From: Pedobacter sp. R20-19
GTDB taxonomy: Bacteria > Bacteroidota > Bacteroidia > Sphingobacteriales > Sphingobacteriaceae
Length of the DNA stretch: 64,000 nt
NCBI RefSeq assembly: GCF_000708265.2
Contig: NZ_JCKI01000004.1
Location: 124,001-188,000 of the forward strand
Reading direction: 5' to 3'
The translations under genes and the position numbers were made by a program. Within the stretch, counting starts at the first letter, position 1, and the number at the start of each line of letters is the position of its first letter. Positions 17,393 through 26,589 of this stretch are shown here, in pieces. Under the pieces are notes generated by a model that was not told the DNA's origin, did not search any database, and was given only the letters and a program-made list of their open reading frames with translations.

Positions 17393-18380
17393 ATTCGAAA
17401 TGTTTCTTGTTTTTAATAACGATTTCAGGTGTCCATACAATCTCACTCTTAAAGGCTTCTGCACGAACTTTACACTCGCTCATATGGCAATAGTGACAAC
17501 ACTCTGGTAAACATGGATCAGCGTGAATAAATAATTCTGCTTTTCGAAATCCATTTTTATTAATGAGTTCATCAATTTGCGATATCTCCCGGTGAACCTG
17601 ATTGAGATCAAAATAGTAAGGAAGGGTTACATGGCAATCGATGTGAAATTCTGGCCCATACTGTTGGGTTCGAAGATTATGAACGTCAATCCACGGATTG
17701 TGCCTGTGTTTTTGTAAAACATCAACAACTTCTTCCACCAACGTAAAATCACTTTCGTCCATCAATCCGCCAACAGATCCCCTGGTAAGCTGATAGCCGG
17801 AATAAATAATGTAAAAGCCCACCAGTACTGATAGCAAACTATCTAACCAAATTATATTTGTTAGCTGAATTAAAATTAAGCCTATAACAATTGCTGCACT
17901 GGTATAGGTATCAGTAAGTAAATGTTTTCCATCAGCCTTTAAGGTTACAGAATGCTCCTTTTCGCCGATATTAATCAGCTTTAAACCCACAATCATGTTG
18001 ATTAAGCCAGTTATCCCAATAATCAGCGTACCTTCTAATAGCTTACCAACTGCATGCGGGTAAATGAGGTTATAAGAAGATTTAAAAATAATTATTAAGC
18101 CAGCAATCAGAATTAATATGCCTTCAACAAATGCGGAAAAGAATTCTACTTTACCATGGCCATAAGGGTGATTTTCATCCCGTGGTTGTGTACTTAAATA
18201 AATGCTGTAGAATGCAAAACTTCCTGCTATCACATTCACAATACTCTCTGCAGCATCTGTTAAAATAGCATTAGAGCCCGTAATAAAATAGGCAACGAAC
18301 TTAGCAAACATTAATACCACACTCACTAAAAGTGAAATGGCTATTGCTTTTTTCTTGATTGTCACGATTTTTTTTTCCAA
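17379..18380 (-). CDS. cation diffusion facilitator family transporter
   Basis: The 333-residue CDF protein exports divalent metal ions in exchange for protons. It has six membrane segments. Segment II carries the metal-site residues (FITGSNAILTDAAESIVN), followed by HPYGHGKVEFFSAF after segment II and DSLLSVLVG in segment V. The cytoplasmic C-terminal domain (IDVHNLRTQQYGPEFHIDCHV) follows. Unusually, a cysteine/histidine cluster, HADPCLPECCHYCHMSEC, lies close to the C-terminus and could bind metal. Confidence 0.93.
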   Translation of the reverse strand: MEKKIVTIKKKAIAISLLVSVVLMFAKFVAYFITGSNAILTDAAESIVNVIAGSFAFYSIYLSTQPRDENHPYGHGKVEFFSAFVEGILILIAGLIIIFKSSYNLIYPHAVGKLLEGTLIIGITGLINMIVGLKLINIGEKEHSVTLKADGKHLLTDTYTSAAIVIGLILIQLTNIIWLDSLLSVLVGFYIIYSGYQLTRGSVGGLMDESDFTLVEEVVDVLQKHRHNPWIDVHNLRTQQYGPEFHIDCHVTLPYYFDLNQVHREISQIDELINKNGFRKAELFIHADPCLPECCHYCHMSECKVRAEAFKSEIVWTPEIVIKNKKHFEYELL

Positions 18381-18450
18381 AAATACGCTTATCGATCAAA
18401 TTAAATGATAAAAACTATGGATTTTTTAGTGCAGAATAATATTTGGTTTA

Positions 18451-18458
18451 TATATTTG
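18451..18458 (+). promoter_or_regulatory. -7 promoter element of the aminotransferase gene
   Basis: TATATTTG matches the Bacteroidota -7 consensus and lies 18 bp before the ATG at 18477. The -33 element is not distinct. Confidence 0.5.
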
Positions 18459-18476
18459 CCTTCAAAGTAATTAACC

Positions 18477-19673
18477 ATGAGCACCTTATCTAAAAGAATC
18501 AACAGTCTATCAGAATCTGCAACCCTTAAAATGACTAAACTTGGTCGCGAATTAGCGTCTAAGGGCATTAACATCATTAGTTTAAGTGTTGGTGAACCCG
18601 ATTTTAATACGCCTGACCATGTTAAAAATGCTGCGAAACAAGCATTAGACGAAAACTACACCCGCTACTCCCCTGTTCCAGGTTACCCTGATTTACGCCA
18701 GGCCATTGTTAAAAAATTAAAGACGGAAAACAATCTGGATTATGATATCTCTCAGATTGTAGTTTCTACTGGTGCTAAACAATCTCTTTCAAACGTAATT
18801 CTGACGTTAATAGATCCAGAAGATGAAGTGATCATTCCTACACCTTACTGGGTTTCTTATTCAGAAATGGTGACGCTTGCTGAAGGAAAGTCAGTTTTTA
18901 TTGATACTGATCTTGAAAGTAATTTTAAGATTACACCTGAGCAACTAGAAGCTGTCATTACACCAAAATCTAAGCTTTTTATGTTCTCTTCGCCATGTAA
19001 TCCAACTGGTTCGGTTTATAATAAGGAAGAATTAGCTGCGCTGGTTAAGGTTTTTGAGAAACATCCAAACATTTATATCTTATCTGATGAGATCTATGAG
19101 CACATCAACTTTGTTGATAGTCATGAATCTATTGCTCAATTCGACAGTATTAAAGATCGTGTAATTGTGGTTAATGGATTTTCAAAGGCTTTTGCCATGA
19201 CAGGCTGGAGATTAGGTTATATTGCTGCGAATAAGGAAATAGCCGCCGCTAATGACAAATTGCAAGGTCAAACTACGTCAGGAACTTGTTCTATAGCTCA
19301 ACGTGCTGGTATTGTTGCGTATGAGCAGGGCTTAGAAAGTGTATTGAAGATGAAAGAGGCTTTTTTACGCAGAAGAGAATTGGTATATAATTTACTCAAT
19401 GAAATTCCTGGGGTTAAAACCAATCTTCCAGATGGTGCCTTCTACTTTTTCCCTGAAATCAGTTCTTTCTTTGGTAAAAAAGATGCTGCTGGAAATGTGA
19501 TTAAAGATTCTTCCGACCTGGCCCTATACTTATTAAATGTTGGTCATGTAGCAACAGTTGGTGGTGATTCTTTTGGCAATAATAACTATATCCGCCTATC
19601 TTATGCCGCATCTGATGAAAGCTTAGTTGAAGCATTGAGAAGAATTAAAGAGGCATTGGGTAAATTAGCTTAG
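18477..19673 (+). CDS. pyridoxal-phosphate aminotransferase, aspartate aminotransferase type
   Basis: A class I fold-type aminotransferase of 398 residues, probably transferring the amino group between aspartate and 2-oxoglutarate. Visible motifs are SVGEPDFNTPDHV near residue 37, the substrate-binding SSPCNPTGSVY near residue 170, ILSDEIYEHINF, and the PLP lysine in GFSKAFAMTGWRLGYIA near residue 240. The C-terminal NNYIRLSYAAS contains the carboxylate-binding arginine. It is close to the AspC/AspB group, but exact substrate is not certain. A terminator follows. Confidence 0.92.
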   Translation: MSTLSKRINSLSESATLKMTKLGRELASKGINIISLSVGEPDFNTPDHVKNAAKQALDENYTRYSPVPGYPDLRQAIVKKLKTENNLDYDISQIVVSTGAKQSLSNVILTLIDPEDEVIIPTPYWVSYSEMVTLAEGKSVFIDTDLESNFKITPEQLEAVITPKSKLFMFSSPCNPTGSVYNKEELAALVKVFEKHPNIYILSDEIYEHINFVDSHESIAQFDSIKDRVIVVNGFSKAFAMTGWRLGYIAANKEIAAANDKLQGQTTSGTCSIAQRAGIVAYEQGLESVLKMKEAFLRRRELVYNLLNEIPGVKTNLPDGAFYFFPEISSFFGKKDAAGNVIKDSSDLALYLLNVGHVATVGGDSFGNNNYIRLSYAASDESLVEALRRIKEALGKLA

Positions 19674-19700
19674 CCAGTATATATTTAAAATATAATAATG

Positions 19701-19730
19701 CCCTTCGTTAGATTAACGAGGGGTTTTTTA
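19701..19730 (+). terminator. intrinsic terminator of the aminotransferase gene
   Basis: CCCTTCGTTA (19701-19710) pairs with TAACGAGGGG (19714-19723) around a 3-nt loop, followed by six T residues. Confidence 0.88.
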
Positions 19731-19773
19731 TTGATTAATTTTCGTTCTCATTAAAAACGAGGATGTATAAGAA

Positions 19774-19862
19774 GGGCGACTCCATCGCCCGTAATTATTC
19801 TCAAACATGTGATAAGTGTAAATCTCTGCAGTTTCTCGTTACAAACGGCAACGGTTTACACT
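19774..19862. repeat. intergenic inverted-repeat structures
   Basis: A GGGCGA/TCGCCC hairpin starts at 19774. It is followed by long-range arms AGTGTAAA (near 19815) and TTTACACT (ending near 19861) that enclose CGTT/CAACG complementarity. Neither is followed by a T tract on either strand, so these look like a dispersed palindromic element rather than a terminator. Confidence 0.4.
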
Positions 19863-19900
19863 AATCGATTCAATTACCTACAATCAGATTATTAAAAGAA

Positions 19901-21145
19901 TTAACTTCTAATGGCTTCTACCGGATCTAATCTGGATGCTGAATATGCTGGCCAGAAACCAGATATTGTACCAATTATAATAGAAATTCCTATTCCAAGG
20001 ATGATATTGTTTAGTCCTAAGATGATATTAAACCCGGTAATAGCACCGATTAATAAGGCGAGCAAATAAACCAGTAACAAACCTAATAAACCACCGAGAA
20101 TACACAGGGATATTGACTCGAAAATAAATTGCAGTAAAATGAAATAATTTTTAGCGCCCAATGATTTTTGAATGCCAATGATATTCGTTCGTTCCTTTAC
20201 GGATACAAACATAATGTTGGCGATACTAAACCCACCAACCAGAATAGAGAAACCGCCAATAATCCATCCTGCCCAGTTAACCATGGTGAACATAGAATCT
20301 AACTGATTAGAAATAATAGTGGTTTTATTTAGGGCAAAATCATCTTCCTGACCGGGCCTGATTCTATGAATTGATCGCATTAAACCCTGAAGTTCACTCT
20401 CAATTTCTTCCAATGACACGTTGTCATTTCCGCGAACTGTAATTTGTGGATCATATCGTTCGCTTTGAATATCTAAAACCCCTTTTGCAAAATTAACAGG
20501 AACGTTAACATTTTTATCAAGGGTACTTCCAAACATATCTTCACCCTCTTTTTTAAACACACCTATAACAGTTAACCGCCGACCTAAAATTTGTACTTGT
20601 TTCCCAATCGGATTGTCTGAACCAAACAATCCTTCTGCAATGTCGGCACCCATTAATAAAACAGGTGCACCGCTATTGCTTTCACTTTCAGTAAAATAAC
20701 GACCAGCCTGTAGTTCAAAATTCCAGGTTTTATCAAAGTCTTGAGAAGCAGCTGATACTGTGATTCCTTCAACAGAACTGCTTCTGTATTTTATGGTTCT
20801 ATCGCTTGTAGATATTTCAAAGGTAATTCCTTGTGCGTTTTCCATGCGTTCTCTTAACATCGCGAAATCACGGAGAGAGGGCTGCGGACGATTCATATAT
20901 TTCCACCAGGGATAATTATCACCAAAACTCCATGGCCATTTCTGTATAAAGATGGTATTGGAGCCTAGTTTATCTACGCTGGCCTGAAGTTTACCACGAA
21001 AAGTATCTACTGCAGAAAAAACAGTAATAATTGTAAAAATACCAATGGTTATTGCGAGCAATGATAGCATGGTACGCAACTTATTCTGGCGCAATGCATC
21101 AAACGCAAAACGGAAACTCTCGCCTATTAGCCTAAAAATTATCAT
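19901..21145 (-). CDS. ABC transporter permease, MacB/FtsX type
   Basis: The 414-residue permease has the MacB-like order: an N-terminal membrane segment (LRTMLSLLAITIGIFTIITVFSAVD), a large periplasmic core domain of about 210 residues, and three C-terminal membrane segments of the FtsX domain, ending with the coupling phrase PAYSASRLDPVEAIRS. Such permeases do not move substrates through the membrane; they transmit ATP-driven motion to periplasmic partners. No ATPase is next to it, but the LolD-like ATPase at 24579 on the same strand is a candidate partner. Confidence 0.92.
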   Translation of the reverse strand: MIIFRLIGESFRFAFDALRQNKLRTMLSLLAITIGIFTIITVFSAVDTFRGKLQASVDKLGSNTIFIQKWPWSFGDNYPWWKYMNRPQPSLRDFAMLRERMENAQGITFEISTSDRTIKYRSSSVEGITVSAASQDFDKTWNFELQAGRYFTESESNSGAPVLLMGADIAEGLFGSDNPIGKQVQILGRRLTVIGVFKKEGEDMFGSTLDKNVNVPVNFAKGVLDIQSERYDPQITVRGNDNVSLEEIESELQGLMRSIHRIRPGQEDDFALNKTTIISNQLDSMFTMVNWAGWIIGGFSILVGGFSIANIMFVSVKERTNIIGIQKSLGAKNYFILLQFIFESISLCILGGLLGLLLVYLLALLIGAITGFNIILGLNNIILGIGISIIIGTISGFWPAYSASRLDPVEAIRS

Positions 21146-21315
21146 AATTATAAGTTAGATGCCATACACTAAAAAAGGTTACAACAATAATATCAAAACT
21201 AATTATTTTTCGCTTAAAAGATTGTTTAATTGTAGGTTAAGGTAAATTAAGACGGTGAAAACATAATATACATCAATTGCGTTTGATAATATATCGAAAA
21301 GAAAAATTAAATTCG

Positions 21316-21323
21316 TATTTTTG
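21316..21323 (+). promoter_or_regulatory. -7 promoter element of queA
   Basis: TATTTTTG matches TAnnTTTG 22 bp before the queA ATG. The -33 element is indistinct. Confidence 0.45.
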
Positions 21324-21345
21324 CACCTCAAAAAATTCATCAAGA

Positions 21346-22395
21346 ATGAAATTATCACAATTCAAATTCAACTTACCAGAAGCATTAATAGCCAACAATC
21401 CGGCAGAACAACGCGACGAAGCTCGCTTAATGGTCTTACATAAAGACAGTGGTAAAATTGAACATAAAATTTTCAAAGACGTACTCGGTTATTTCGATGA
21501 CAAGGACGTTATGATATTAAATAACACCAAAGTTTTTCCAGCCCGTTTATATGGAAATAAAGAAAAAACTGGTGCGACAATCGAAGTATTTTTACTTCGC
21601 GAATTAAACAAAGAGTTGCGTTTATGGGATGTATTGGTAGATCCAGCCCGCAAAATCCGCGTAGGTAATAAGCTTTATTTTGGCGATGACGACCTTTTGG
21701 TTGCAGAAGTTGTAGATAATACGACATCACGTGGACGTACTATTCGCTTCTTGTTTGAAGGAACAGATGAAGAGTTTAGAAGAAACGTAGAGATTTTAGG
21801 TGAAACGCCACTTCCTAAATACATTAAGCGTAAAGCAACTGCTGAAGATAAAGAACGTTATCAAACTATTTTTGCAAAGCATGAAGGCGCTGTAGCTGCC
21901 CCAACTGCAGGTTTGCATTTTAGTCGTGAGTTAATGAAACGCCTTGAACTCAAAGGTGTTGAGTTTGCAGAAGTAACCTTGCATGTAGGTCTTGGCACAT
22001 TCAGAACGGTTGAGGTGGAAGATTTAACCAAGCATAAAATGGATTCTGAACAATTCATTATCGAGCCAAAAGATGCCAACATTGTAAATAAAGCATTAGA
22101 AGAAAAAAGAAAAATCTGTGCAGTAGGTACCACATCTATGCGTTCTATTGAATCAGCAGTTTCTGCTAACAGAACTTTAAAATCTGCTAATGACTGGACA
22201 AGTAAGTTTATCTTTCCTCCATACGAATTCAGTATTGCCAATTCTATGATCACTAACTTTCATACACCAGAATCTACATTATTGATGATGGTAAGTGCTT
22301 TTGGTGGCTATGAGAATGTAATGAACGCTTATGAAATTGCTGTAAAAGAAAAATATAAGTTTTATAGTTATGGTGATGCCATGCTGATTATCTAG
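21346..22395 (+). CDS. queA: S-adenosylmethionine:tRNA ribosyltransferase-isomerase
   Basis: QueA transfers and isomerises the ribosyl group of SAM to 7-aminomethyl-7-deazaguanine in tRNA, giving epoxyqueuosine. The 349-residue protein begins [20 protein letters not shown], the usual family start. It contains the signature segments [32 protein letters not shown] and [16 protein letters not shown], and ends with [22 protein letters not shown]. An upstream in-frame ATG at 21277 lies before the promoter and is not used. Confidence 0.97.
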   Translation: MKLSQFKFNLPEALIANNPAEQRDEARLMVLHKDSGKIEHKIFKDVLGYFDDKDVMILNNTKVFPARLYGNKEKTGATIEVFLLRELNKELRLWDVLVDPARKIRVGNKLYFGDDDLLVAEVVDNTTSRGRTIRFLFEGTDEEFRRNVEILGETPLPKYIKRKATAEDKERYQTIFAKHEGAVAAPTAGLHFSRELMKRLELKGVEFAEVTLHVGLGTFRTVEVEDLTKHKMDSEQFIIEPKDANIVNKALEEKRKICAVGTTSMRSIESAVSANRTLKSANDWTSKFIFPPYEFSIANSMITNFHTPESTLLMMVSAFGGYENVMNAYEIAVKEKYKFYSYGDAMLII

Positions 22396-22401
22396 ATTTG
22401 A

Positions 22402-22464
22402 GTAGTGAGGTATGAGATTTGAGTTCAATCAAGTTTCATATCTCAAATCTATCACCTCATCTCT
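22402..22464. repeat. imperfect palindromic intergenic repeat (TGAGATTTGAG type)
   Basis: The left arm has GAGGTATGAGATTTGAG and the right arm has CTCAAATCTATCACCTC, about 15 of 18 positions complementary. The loop is short, and no T tract follows. The same core words AGATTTGAGA/TCTCAAATCT appear at 27601, so this is a repeated element lying in the queA-ispD gap. Confidence 0.55.
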
Positions 22465-22469
22465 TAAAA

Positions 22470-23135
22470 ATGAAATACTACGCTATAATTGTAGCAGGCG
22501 GTTCTGGCAATCGGATGCAAACAGAAACTCCAAAACAATTTTTATTGCTTAAAAACCTCCCGGTTTTGATGCATACGATTAAAGCTTTTGCTCAAAGCGA
22601 TACTCAACCTAAAATTTTACTGGTATTAAATATAGATCAGCAAGGATACTGGAGAAGGCTTTGTGAAGAGTTTAATTTTCGGATACCACACAAAATCATT
22701 AATGGCGGAACGGAACGGTTTTATTCTGTTAAAAATGCCATTGATAGCATTAATGAAGAAAGCTTTGTAGCCATTCATGACGCTGTTCGTCCGCTAGTTT
22801 CAAAAGAGCTAATAGACAATTGCTTTAAACGGGCCGAAGCCATAGGAAATGTGATTGCAGCTGTACAATCCAGCGATAGCGTGAGAATGCTCAGAGGTGA
22901 AGAATCTGTTGCTTTAAAGCGAGATGAAATCTACCTGGTACAAACACCTCAAACATTCAGTTTAAGCACACTGAAGAAAGCTTATCTACAAGAATTTAAC
23001 AGTCATTTTACTGATGATGCCAGTGTTGTAGAAGCAATGAAAGAGAATATTAATATCATAGAAGGTGAGCGTAATAATATTAAAATCACCTATCCTATCG
23101 ATTTGGAATTAGCAGAACTCTTATTGAAAAAATAA
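22470..23135 (+). CDS. ispD: 2-C-methyl-D-erythritol 4-phosphate cytidylyltransferase
   Basis: IspD makes CDP-methylerythritol in the MEP pathway of isoprenoid synthesis, feeding the Idi/CrtB steps coded at 11 kb. The 221-residue product starts MKYYAIIVAGGSGNRMQTE, the nucleotide-binding signature, with ETPKQFLLLKNLPVLMHTI after it. VAIHDAVRPLVSKELID, the DXS-family cytidylyl motif, lies near residue 105 and QTPQTFSLSTLKKAY near residue 158. The start 17 codons downstream of the first ATG is chosen because homology begins there and the palindromic repeat occupies the upstream part. Confidence 0.95.
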   Translation: MKYYAIIVAGGSGNRMQTETPKQFLLLKNLPVLMHTIKAFAQSDTQPKILLVLNIDQQGYWRRLCEEFNFRIPHKIINGGTERFYSVKNAIDSINEESFVAIHDAVRPLVSKELIDNCFKRAEAIGNVIAAVQSSDSVRMLRGEESVALKRDEIYLVQTPQTFSLSTLKKAYLQEFNSHFTDDASVVEAMKENINIIEGERNNIKITYPIDLELAELLLKK

Positions 23136-23140
23136 TTTAT

Positions 23141-23176
23141 AAAAAAAGGCGCTTCATCAAAATGAAACACCTTTTT
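23141..23176 (-). terminator. bidirectional terminator, stronger on the minus strand
   Basis: AAAGGCGCTTCAT and ATGAAACACCTTT pair around CAAA. On the plus strand two C-A mismatches interrupt the stem. On the minus strand these become G-U pairs, so the hairpin is complete and followed by seven T residues. It can end both ispD and the convergent small membrane gene. Confidence 0.75.
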
Positions 23177-23229
23177 AATTCTTTCCATTGATATCAAAAT
23201 CTGCATGGATAAAAATTGGTTAACGTATC

Positions 23230-23388
23230 TTAGGTTGCTCTGCCAATAACTTTTAGCAAGATTGCAATAACTGCGATTACTAATAAAACGTGAATGATGT
23301 TACCTACATCACCAAAGCCGTGGAATAAAAATCCGATCACCCATAGTATAACCAATACCACTGCTACTAAATACAATAAATTTCCCAT
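23230..23388 (-). CDS. Lmo0937-family small membrane protein (52 aa)
   Basis: This frame runs from ATG at 23388 to TAA at 23230 and encodes 52 residues, beginning MGNLLYLVAVVLVILWVIGF and ending LLKVIGRAT. It has two hydrophobic helices around the conserved HGFGDVGNIIHVLL turn, which matches the Lmo0937 small membrane protein family found across Bacteroidota and Firmicutes, often stress-induced. A terminator follows it directly. Confidence 0.9.
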   Translation of the reverse strand: MGNLLYLVAVVLVILWVIGFLFHGFGDVGNIIHVLLVIAVIAILLKVIGRAT

Positions 23389-23604
23389 AGTGTTAATTTT
23401 TTAAGTAAATGTTGATGTAGTAACAGTGTACATTCTCATTTTGTTTAAAAAATGTAAATATTTTTTTGGTAACTATTCTTAACGGTTGCTTTTCAGCTAA
23501 ATATGAAACATAAAAAAATATCCTATTGAGCAGATTTCTTAAAATTTCAGTTAAATCTACTTTCGTAAACTTAATTAGTAGAGAAATCAGTTCAAATGTA
23601 TATT

Positions 23605-23640
23605 TACAAAAAAACCGCTCAGCTTATCACTGAACGGTTT
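23605..23640 (-). terminator. terminator of the DUF2795 gene
   Basis: On the minus strand AAACCGTTCAG pairs with CTGAGCGGTTT (one T-G pair) and is followed by a T run. It lies 17 bp after the stop codon of the gene at 23657. Confidence 0.82.
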
Positions 23641-23656
23641 ATATTTTTTGAAATCT

Positions 23657-23878
23657 TTAGTATTCATCTTCATTAAAGAAGAAATCTTCTTTAGTCGGAT
23701 AATCTGGCCAAATCTCTTCAATAGTTTCATAAGGTTCACCGTCATCTTCTAAAGCCTGTAAGTTCTCAATAACTTCTACAGGAGCACCAGAGCGGATTCC
23801 ATAGTCAATTAATTCATCTTTAGTTGCAGGCCAAGGTGCGTCTTCCAAGTGCGATGCTAATTCTAATGTCCAATACAT
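23657..23878 (-). CDS. DUF2795 domain-containing protein
   Basis: The 73-residue acidic protein matches the short Bacteroidota DUF2795 type: an N-terminal MYWTLELASHLEDAPWPATK, the central DELIDYGIRSGAPVEVIENL helix pair, and a very acidic tail (KEDFFFNEDEY). Its function is unknown. It is a highly conserved single gene in this phylum, and here it has its own terminator. Confidence 0.9.
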   Translation of the reverse strand: MYWTLELASHLEDAPWPATKDELIDYGIRSGAPVEVIENLQALEDDGEPYETIEEIWPDYPTKEDFFFNEDEY

Positions 23879-23963
23879 ATCTTCAATTCAATTAAATTCT
23901 TGTTCTTAATAATGCGCAAAGTATATTAAAATTTTTGAGCTAAACAAACTTATTTTTCAACTT

Positions 23964-24512
23964 TTAAACACGTGGGATCCAAATGTTTTCCTCTGCTCCA
24001 AAATCCATATTCAGTTTTCGTGCCAAAACGAACAAATAATCACTTAAACGATTTAAATATACGGTTACATGCTCATCTACAAAGTTATGTTCTGCCAATT
24101 CCACTGTTAGTCTTTCTGCCCTCCGGCAAACACACCTAGCAATATGGCAGTAAGAAACGACAGTATTTCCGCCTGGCAGCACAAAATGTTTTAATGCCGG
24201 CAGTAATTCGTTCATCGAATCCATTTCGTTTTCCAACAAAATAATATCTGAATCATGCAAATCAGGAATTTTCATTCTTGAATTTTGGGGATCAGCAGCT
24301 AAAGATGCGCCTATTGTAAATAAACGATCCTGAATCTCTTTTAGTAATTTTTTATGGTGCTCATCAATATCCTGGCACATGATTAATCCAACATATGAGT
24401 TCAGTTCATCAACTGTGCCATAGCTTTCGATACGTTTATGGAATTTAGGTACACGGGTACCTCCAATTAATGACGTTTGACCTTTATCACCTGTTTTAGT
24501 GTAAATTTTCAT
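23964..24512 (-). CDS. cob(I)yrinic acid a,c-diamide adenosyltransferase (PduO type)
   Basis: The enzyme attaches the 5'-deoxyadenosyl group of ATP to cob(I)alamin to make coenzyme B12. The 182-residue protein has the ATP-binding N-terminus KIYTKTGDKGQTSLIGGTRV, the central FVLPGGNTVVSYCHIARCVCRRAER helix with the cobalamin-lid residues, and LNRLSDYLFVLARKLN near the C-terminus. These are diagnostic of PduO-type enzymes. An ABC ATPase lies 66 bp upstream on the same strand. Confidence 0.95.
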   Translation of the reverse strand: MKIYTKTGDKGQTSLIGGTRVPKFHKRIESYGTVDELNSYVGLIMCQDIDEHHKKLLKEIQDRLFTIGASLAADPQNSRMKIPDLHDSDIILLENEMDSMNELLPALKHFVLPGGNTVVSYCHIARCVCRRAERLTVELAEHNFVDEHVTVYLNRLSDYLFVLARKLNMDFGAEENIWIPRV

Positions 24513-24578
24513 GACGCTGATCTCTTTTCTGAGATATTTATGTATTATCCAAATCCATATGAAGGATTTAAGAATTGT

Positions 24579-25337
24579 TTAGTTAATTTTTTCCCAGTCG
24601 CTCCCACTATCTTTTAAAGCCTGGAGGCGTGGCGAAACATTTTTAATATCTGTATTCAGATAATCATTTTCAATTAAACCATCACGCATGCGTACTATTC
24701 GATGTGCATGTTGCGCAATATCTTCCTCATGGGTTACTAAAATAATGGTATTTCCTTTACTATGAATTTCTTCCAGCAAACCCATTATCTCAATAGATGT
24801 TTTAGTGTCCAGGTTACCGGTAGGCTCATCGGCCAGGATAATAGATGGATCGTTAATTAAAGCTCTGGCCACAGCCACCCGCTGACGTTGACCACCAGAA
24901 AGTTCATTAGGTTTGTGATCCATACGGTTACCGAGGTTCACATTTTCCAAAGCTTTAGCTGCTCGAGCTTCCCGGTCTTTTTTGCTGCTGCCTGCGTAAA
25001 TAAGCGGCAGGGCTACATTATCCAAAGCGGTAGATCGAGGGAGTAAATTAAAAGTCTGAAAAACAAATCCGATTTCCTGATTCCGAACTTCTGCCAATGC
25101 ATCATCTGTCATATGACTTACATTGGTTCCATTCAAAACATAAGTGCCGCTTGAAGGGGTATCTAAACAACCCAAAATATTCATTAAAGTAGATTTACCG
25201 GAACCAGATGGGCCCATTAAAGCAACAAATTCTCCTTTATTAATATCCAGAGAAACCGATTTTAAGGCATGAATTACTTCTGATCCGATGACATATTTAC
25301 GCCCGATTTCTTTAATGATAATAAGTGGTTGCTCCAT
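24579..25337 (-). CDS. ABC transporter ATP-binding protein, LolD/MacB type
   Basis: The 252-residue ATPase has Walker [14 protein letters not shown]-loop [14 protein letters not shown], signature [15 protein letters not shown], Walker [14 protein letters not shown] and H-loop ILVTHEE. This is the LolD/MacB/FtsE subgroup that drives FtsX-type permeases. It has no permease beside it; the permease at 19901 is on the same strand and of the right class. The C-terminal tail of about 25 residues beyond the core is short and polar. Confidence 0.93.
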   Translation of the reverse strand: MEQPLIIIKEIGRKYVIGSEVIHALKSVSLDINKGEFVALMGPSGSGKSTLMNILGCLDTPSSGTYVLNGTNVSHMTDDALAEVRNQEIGFVFQTFNLLPRSTALDNVALPLIYAGSSKKDREARAAKALENVNLGNRMDHKPNELSGGQRQRVAVARALINDPSIILADEPTGNLDTKTSIEIMGLLEEIHSKGNTIILVTHEEDIAQHAHRIVRMRDGLIENDYLNTDIKNVSPRLQALKDSGSDWEKIN

Positions 25338-25420
25338 GTTTTTTCTTTTTTAGACAGGCTTAATAGGTAAGATGTTACAAGATGAATAAAAAAATGCTAA
25401 ACAGATCTTGAATAAACTTG

Positions 25421-25711
25421 CTATTTCTCAATAATTTTCGGAACCATAAAAAACTGATCCGTATGTTTCGCTGCATTTTTTAATCCATCAGCGGTAGCAA
25501 TTTCCTGTTTAACAATATCCTCCCTCCAAACATTTGTGGCTTCATTCATATATACCAGTGGCTTTACATGAGAAGTATCCAATTCGTTTAATTTCTCCAT
25601 AAATGATAAAATCTTATTCATTTCAGGGATCAAATTCTCTGCTGCTTCTTCATCAATATGAATCCTGGCCAGATCTGCGATTTTATGAATGGTTTTTGCG
25701 TCTAAATTCAT
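25421..25711 (-). CDS. gatC: aspartyl/glutamyl-tRNA amidotransferase subunit C
   Basis: GatC is the small clamp subunit of the GatCAB complex that converts Glu-tRNA-Gln and Asp-tRNA-Asn by amidation. The 96-residue length, the N-terminal TIHKIADLARIHIDEE, the LIPEMNKILSFMEKLNELD helix and VWREDIV/NAAKHTDQFFMVPKI are typical. GatA and GatB are not in the window. It overlaps the acyltransferase upstream by 4 bp (stop/start), implying coupled translation. Confidence 0.93.
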   Translation of the reverse strand: MNLDAKTIHKIADLARIHIDEEAAENLIPEMNKILSFMEKLNELDTSHVKPLVYMNEATNVWREDIVKQEIATADGLKNAAKHTDQFFMVPKIIEK

Positions 25712-26436
25712 CTTACTAACTTACTATTTATTAATTGATAAACCTGCTCTTTGAGTGTATCAGCATCATCAACGGTTAAAATTGCGGTATTGATGGGTTT
25801 ATGGACGTAAATATCGCAAATTCCCGGCTTACTTCCGTATTGGGAGCCATCATCCCAGTTAATTTTCCAAACATTAGTAATACTCACCGGAACCAGGAGT
25901 ATATTTTTATCAATAGCCAACCTAAAAGGCCCATTCTTAAATTCACCTAATATTGGGGGATAGTGAACATCTATTTTCCCTTCCGGAAAAATAATCAGAC
26001 TCCTCCCCTTTTCTAAATTTTCTCCGGCTTTTTTAAATGCCCTGAAAGCGGAGATTTTACTTTCACGGTTTACAGAAATATCAATTGTTTTAAAAAAAAT
26101 GCCCAATACTGGATTTTTAAGTAACTCATCTTTTCCCATAAAATGATATTTTCCATGGCCCATAATACAGAAAATCATTATATCGAGGTTCGAACTATGG
26201 TTGGCACAATAAATATAAGTTTGCTTTCTATCCAGTTTTTCTTCATAAGTAAAGGAGAAAAAGACACCTGAGAAGCAACTGCATAAAAAGCTATTTACTT
26301 TACGGCAGAAGTTGAGTATCCCATAATATCTTTCATTTCTGGATGTGATATAATACAGTGGATAAAATAAGGCGAAGAAAAACACAATCCAGAAAAGATA
26401 CCATAGCCTGTGAAACTGCCTTAAGAGTTTAATCAT
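25708..26436 (-). CDS. plsC: 1-acyl-sn-glycerol-3-phosphate acyltransferase
   Basis: PlsC adds the second fatty acid in phosphatidic-acid synthesis at the inner membrane. The 242-residue protein starts MIKLLRQFHRLWYLFWIVFF with a membrane-anchoring segment. It has the acyl-transfer motif NHSSNLDIM (His-x4-Asp) near residue 80, the substrate-binding region SVNRESKISAFR, and FPEGKIDVH for the third block. A TTG at 26466 could extend it, but ATG at 26436 is the better start. Upstream of gatC with 4-bp overlap. Confidence 0.92.
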   Translation of the reverse strand: MIKLLRQFHRLWYLFWIVFFFALFYPLYYITSRNERYYGILNFCRKVNSFLCSCFSGVFFSFTYEEKLDRKQTYIYCANHSSNLDIMIFCIMGHGKYHFMGKDELLKNPVLGIFFKTIDISVNRESKISAFRAFKKAGENLEKGRSLIIFPEGKIDVHYPPILGEFKNGPFRLAIDKNILLVPVSITNVWKINWDDGSQYGSKPGICDIYVHKPINTAILTVDDADTLKEQVYQLINSKLVR

Positions 26437-26589
26437 AAGCATCAAAAATATAAAATAGCCAGACAATTACAATTTAGTAAGGCTCTAATTTTAAAATTGA
26501 GTCAATAATACATCATCTAACCACTGTTTATATTAAAATTGGTTAGATGTTATACATTGCTTGTTTTTTATTTTTAATTTCGTGGCATT

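Noticed and set aside
19774..19862. possible terminator or riboswitch after the MacB-like permease
   Set aside because: The hairpins lack T runs on either strand, and no conserved riboswitch core could be recognised.
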